Source: CAYQZD01 sp964421875 (GTDB lineage: Bacteria; Electryoneota; Tariuqbacteria; Tariuqbacterales; Tariuqbacteraceae). Taken from it: a stretch of 15,847 nt of DNA. The stretch lies in contig CAYQZD010000084.1 in assembly GCA_964421875.1 (NCBI GenBank), forward strand, positions 1 through 15,847, read 5' to 3'. A program made the translations under genes and the position numbers. The notes under the pieces are model-generated. The model did not search any database. It had not been told where the DNA came from and saw nothing but the letters and a program-made list of their open reading frames with translations. Below, piece by piece: positions 13,862 through 15,847 of the stretch; position 1 is the first letter of the stretch, and the number at the start of each line of letters is the position of its first letter.

Positions 13862-15106
13862 ATGAATACTTCCCGATTCAATTTAAATGAGCGCATCCCC
13901 GGCATCGCCGCGACCACAGGCTTGGTCGAAGTTACCATCGCCGGCAATCCCGATATTTTAGGCGAGCCTCGAGTTGCGGTTTTCAATTCCCGGCAGGGGA
14001 AAATCCCCGATTCCGCTTCACCCTGGCTGCAGAACACCCTGGAACTCACCGCAAACCTCGCGGGGAACAGCGCAGCGCTGGTTTCCAGCGCGGGGATGAT
14101 AACCTGGGAGATGGTGACTTTCAAGGCGGCGGAGTGCGGCGGCGCGGTGATATTGCTGCTCCCGGAAATCGAGCCCGCCCTTATACCCGGATTGGCGGAT
14201 AACATACTGCGGGATTTCGAACTGGACCAGGACCGGACCTTGATGATATTCCCCGACCCGGAAGCGGAACTTGAGCTCAAGTACAAGAAATTCCCCAAAC
14301 GGGATTTTTGGGTGGCGGCAATCGCCGACCGCTTGTATCCCGTCTCCATCCGCTCTTCGGGCAACCTGGCGCGGTTGATGGAGCTGTTTTCCATCATTCC
14401 CGGCAAGGTGGAGGACAAGTTCCGCATCGACTATGCCAAGCCCTCCGGCTCCCCCTTCAGCCTGGCGAAGCTGATGAAACTGGCAGGGCGGGCGGAGGAG
14501 GAAGAGGATGATTGGGATTACCTCACGCACTGGACCCGCACCACCATCAACCCCTGGCCCGGCGAGTCCAAAGCGGAATTCTGCCGCTCCCTCGCTGAAG
14601 CCAGCGGCGGCTATTCACACGATGGTTACGGAACCTTATGCCGCATTCTGCGGGATAAACGCATTTTCGCCTCGGACAAGTTTATAAAGGGCGGTTTCGA
14701 AGTGGTCTCGCTGACCGAACTTCCCCCCTGGGAGCTGTCCAAGATGATTAAATGGCGCAGCCGGCTGCTGCGGTGGACCTTCGAACCGTACGGAATCGCG
14801 GTCAAGCGGGACGTTCTGGAGGGGCTGGGCGCGCGGAAGGTAATCTACGGGCACGATTATCAATACCGCTTCCTTCAAGGGGAGGACCGGGCCTATTTCC
14901 AATCTGCGGGCCGGGACGGCAACGACTGGCGGGAAGAAAAGGAGTGGCGCTTCCCGGAAGACATCGACCTGAAACTGTTCAGCCCCGATGATGTCAAGGT
15001 TATCGTGCACACCTTCGACGAAGCGGAGGAATTAGGCGAATGGAGCCCCTTCCCCGTGGTTTTCTGGGAACAATTCGGCGCGGAAGCGGAAGAGGGGTCG
15101 GAATAA
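13862..15106 (+). CDS. Two-domain protein: DprA/SLOG-like N-terminus plus DUF2971/ART-like C-terminus (uncharacterised)
   Basis: This 414-residue protein is the only plus-strand gene. Residues 36-165 read like a DprA/SLOG Rossmann fold: PRVAVFNSRQGK (strand plus an N-S-R turn), VSSAGMITWEMVTFKAAECG in place of the GG-x-G nucleotide loop, AVILLLPE, TLMIFP, and RDFWVAAIADRLYPVSIRSSGN, where DprA has RN-IIAALSD-VVV-A-SG. After an acidic break (211-218), residues 250-400 form a second domain: GYGTLCRILRDKRIFAS, VVSLTELPP, EPYGIAVKRD, GARKVIYG, DWREEKEWRFPEDIDL and VKVIVHT. The EWR motif and order recall DUF2971 and ADP-ribosyltransferase-like effectors. SLOG domains elsewhere sense nucleotide signals (e.g. 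in Thoeris ThsA), so a sensor-effector protein is conceivable. No Shine-Dalgarno precedes the ATG, and the gene is visibly more GC-rich than its surroundings. That it is a gene is near certain; the domain assignment is moderate and the function is inference. Confidence 0.8.
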   Translation: MNTSRFNLNERIPGIAATTGLVEVTIAGNPDILGEPRVAVFNSRQGKIPDSASPWLQNTLELTANLAGNSAALVSSAGMITWEMVTFKAAECGGAVILLLPEIEPALIPGLADNILRDFELDQDRTLMIFPDPEAELELKYKKFPKRDFWVAAIADRLYPVSIRSSGNLARLMELFSIIPGKVEDKFRIDYAKPSGSPFSLAKLMKLAGRAEEEEDDWDYLTHWTRTTINPWPGESKAEFCRSLAEASGGYSHDGYGTLCRILRDKRIFASDKFIKGGFEVVSLTELPPWELSKMIKWRSRLLRWTFEPYGIAVKRDVLEGLGARKVIYGHDYQYRFLQGEDRAYFQSAGRDGNDWREEKEWRFPEDIDLKLFSPDDVKVIVHTFDEAEELGEWSPFPVVFWEQFGAEAEEGSE

Positions 15107-15155
15107 CCCGCCAATTGCAGGTTTCATGTTACTGGTTGCCGGTTTCCGGCTTCCG

Positions 15156-15183
15156 GTAGGGGCGAACGGCCGTTCGCCCCTAC
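15156..15183. repeat. Perfect 28-bp palindrome
   Basis: The half-site GTAGGGGCGAACGG is followed immediately by its exact reverse complement, with no spacer. It lies 50 bases after the stop codon of the plus-strand gene. It has no T-run, so it is not a classic terminator, although a 14-bp stem could protect the 3' end of the mRNA. Confidence 0.9.
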
Positions 15184-15325
15184 AAAGAGGGATTCCGGCT
15201 GTGCCGGAATGACATTTAATAGGAGGTAGGGCGGAATCTTATTCCGCCGGGCGCGGGAACCCGGCGGACACATCAGTCGGTTCTGTTATGCCTTGACGCC
15301 GTCAGGCGGGTGTGACCTGAAAGTT

Positions 15326-15351
15326 GTAGGGTGGGTTCTTAACCCACCAAT
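15326..15351 (+). repeat. Repeat A, copy 2
   Basis: Identical over 26 bases and in the same orientation as 13401-13426 (GTAGGGTGGGTT, ctt loop, AACCCACCAAT). It lies about 220 bases past the stop codon of the plus-strand gene. Confidence 0.85.
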
Positions 15352-15847
15352 ATTCCTTAATCGTAGAGCGGAATCTTATTCCGCCGCTTGCCGGTCGGAA
15401 CGAATGGCCGTTCGCCCTTACAACGAATATATCGGTCCGTAGGTATTCCCGTCTTATTCCCCCCTTTTTTAAAGGGGGGTTAGGGGGGATTATTGTTATG
15501 TATTAATAATACAATCATTTAGATTGCCGATATTTTTTCGGGACAATATTGGTTCTTAACCCACCAATTATTTGTCATTTCGAGTCCGCCAGCCGGCGGA
15601 CGAAGCAATCGCGTTGTTTAAGGATAAATTCACAGGCTATTACGGCGATGATTTTTGATTTTCGATTGATGATTTGTGATATTCGATTTGCTTTGATTTG
15701 CGGGAGGCTTTGAGGGCGGACTTGCAAACTTGTCAACTTGCCAACATGCAAACTTATAGGGGGGCATTAGAGGGGGGATTTATCTGCGTCATCAGCGTCC
15801 ATCATTAAATATCAGCGATTCAAAAAAGAGGGGGGCTTTCAAGGGGG

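Larger units (their letters stand above)
15107..15847. repeat. Gene-free, repeat-dense region right of the plus-strand gene
   Basis: I see no coding region in 741 bases. It holds a perfect 28-bp palindrome (15156-15183); ATTCCGGC-tgt-GCCGGAAT (15192-15210); GGCGGAAT-cttATTCCGCC (15230-15248) and its near copy (15368-15384); repeat A copy 2 (15326-15351); a degenerate GAACGAATGGCCGTTCGCCC copy of the 28-bp palindrome (about 15398-15417); CCCCCCTTTTTTAAAGGGGGG plus another G6 run (15459-15491); a partial repeat A (15551-15568); GTCCGCC-agcc-GGCGGAC (15584-15601); a GATTT/CGATT stutter (15647-15700); a CTTGCAAACTTG stutter (15721-15756); and G6-G6 elements at 15759-15777 and 15830-15847, the last cut by the window end. 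Confidence 0.8.

Noticed and set aside
14018..14530. Minus-strand open frame of 170 codons inside the plus-strand gene, and another of 198 codons at 13831-14427
   Set aside because: The plus frame has coherent, fold-like sequence with conserved-looking motifs; the minus frames do not, and they overlap each other.
13401..15351. Complete insertion sequence or composite transposon
   Set aside because: Direct repeats flank the gene, but it encodes no transposase or integrase motif and there are no long terminal inverted repeats.
15459..15491. Intrinsic terminator at the C6T6A3G6 hairpin
   Set aside because: The stem is not followed by a T-run on either strand, and the element recurs as a repeat; it is better described as a repeat.
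13306..15847. CRISPR array
   Set aside because: The repeats are palindromes of differing sequence at irregular distances; there is no repeat-spacer periodicity and no cas gene.

Overview
The window looks like a chromosomal segment of a Gram-negative, probably anaerobic bacterium. The evidence is a four-subunit ferredoxin-linked 2-oxoacid (pyruvate) oxidoreductase, a lipobox lipoprotein, and a secreted protein ending in a 'YPNPFN' Por/FlgD-type sorting domain. That last domain is typical of the FCB superphylum and related candidate phyla (Zixibacteria-, KSB1- or Cloacimonadota-like). The exact lineage cannot be read from the sequence. All recognised genes lie on the minus strand except one plus-strand gene at 13862-15106.

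Layout, left to right in plus coordinates (minus-strand transcription runs right to left). At 80-569 there is a single-domain CheY-like response regulator with a strong intrinsic terminator. At 632-3196 the order is pgsA, cinA, then an ImmA/IrrE-type zinc protease whose start overlaps the cinA stop. At 3446-7338 is a POR operon in the order gamma-delta-alpha-beta. It is interrupted by a lone HicB-like gene between delta and alpha, and by a DUF4258/DUF2283 pair between alpha and beta. At 7485-8294 is a lipoprotein with a short collagen-like stretch. At 8424-11501 is the conserved block SRP RNA - dnaX - ybaB - recR, preceded by tRNA-Ala(CGC) at 11599-11672. At 11740-13305 is a secreted FG-GAP/VCBS beta-propeller protein.

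The right-hand end differs in character. Two gene-free, repeat-dense stretches (13306-13861 and 15107-15847) flank a more GC-rich plus-strand gene. It encodes a 414-residue protein with an apparent DprA/SLOG-like Rossmann N-terminus and a C-terminal domain ending in a Glu-Trp-Arg motif, which resembles DUF2971 or ADP-ribosyltransferase-like proteins. The gene has no Shine-Dalgarno site, has three and a half copies of a telomere-like heptamer (CCCTAAA) just before its start, and is bracketed by direct copies of two repeat families. This is the best candidate in the window for an undescribed system; its function is inference.

How the genes fit together: dnaX, recR, ybaB and SRP RNA are housekeeping functions (replication, recombination, protein targeting). 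pgsA makes the phosphatidylglycerol precursor and cinA salvages or cleans up the NMN/NAD pool. The POR complex is central carbon and electron metabolism. The small toxin-antitoxin-like genes inside the POR operon are so tightly spaced that they must be co-transcribed with it. Short palindromes and 7-10 bp 'stutter' repeats occur at many gene borders.
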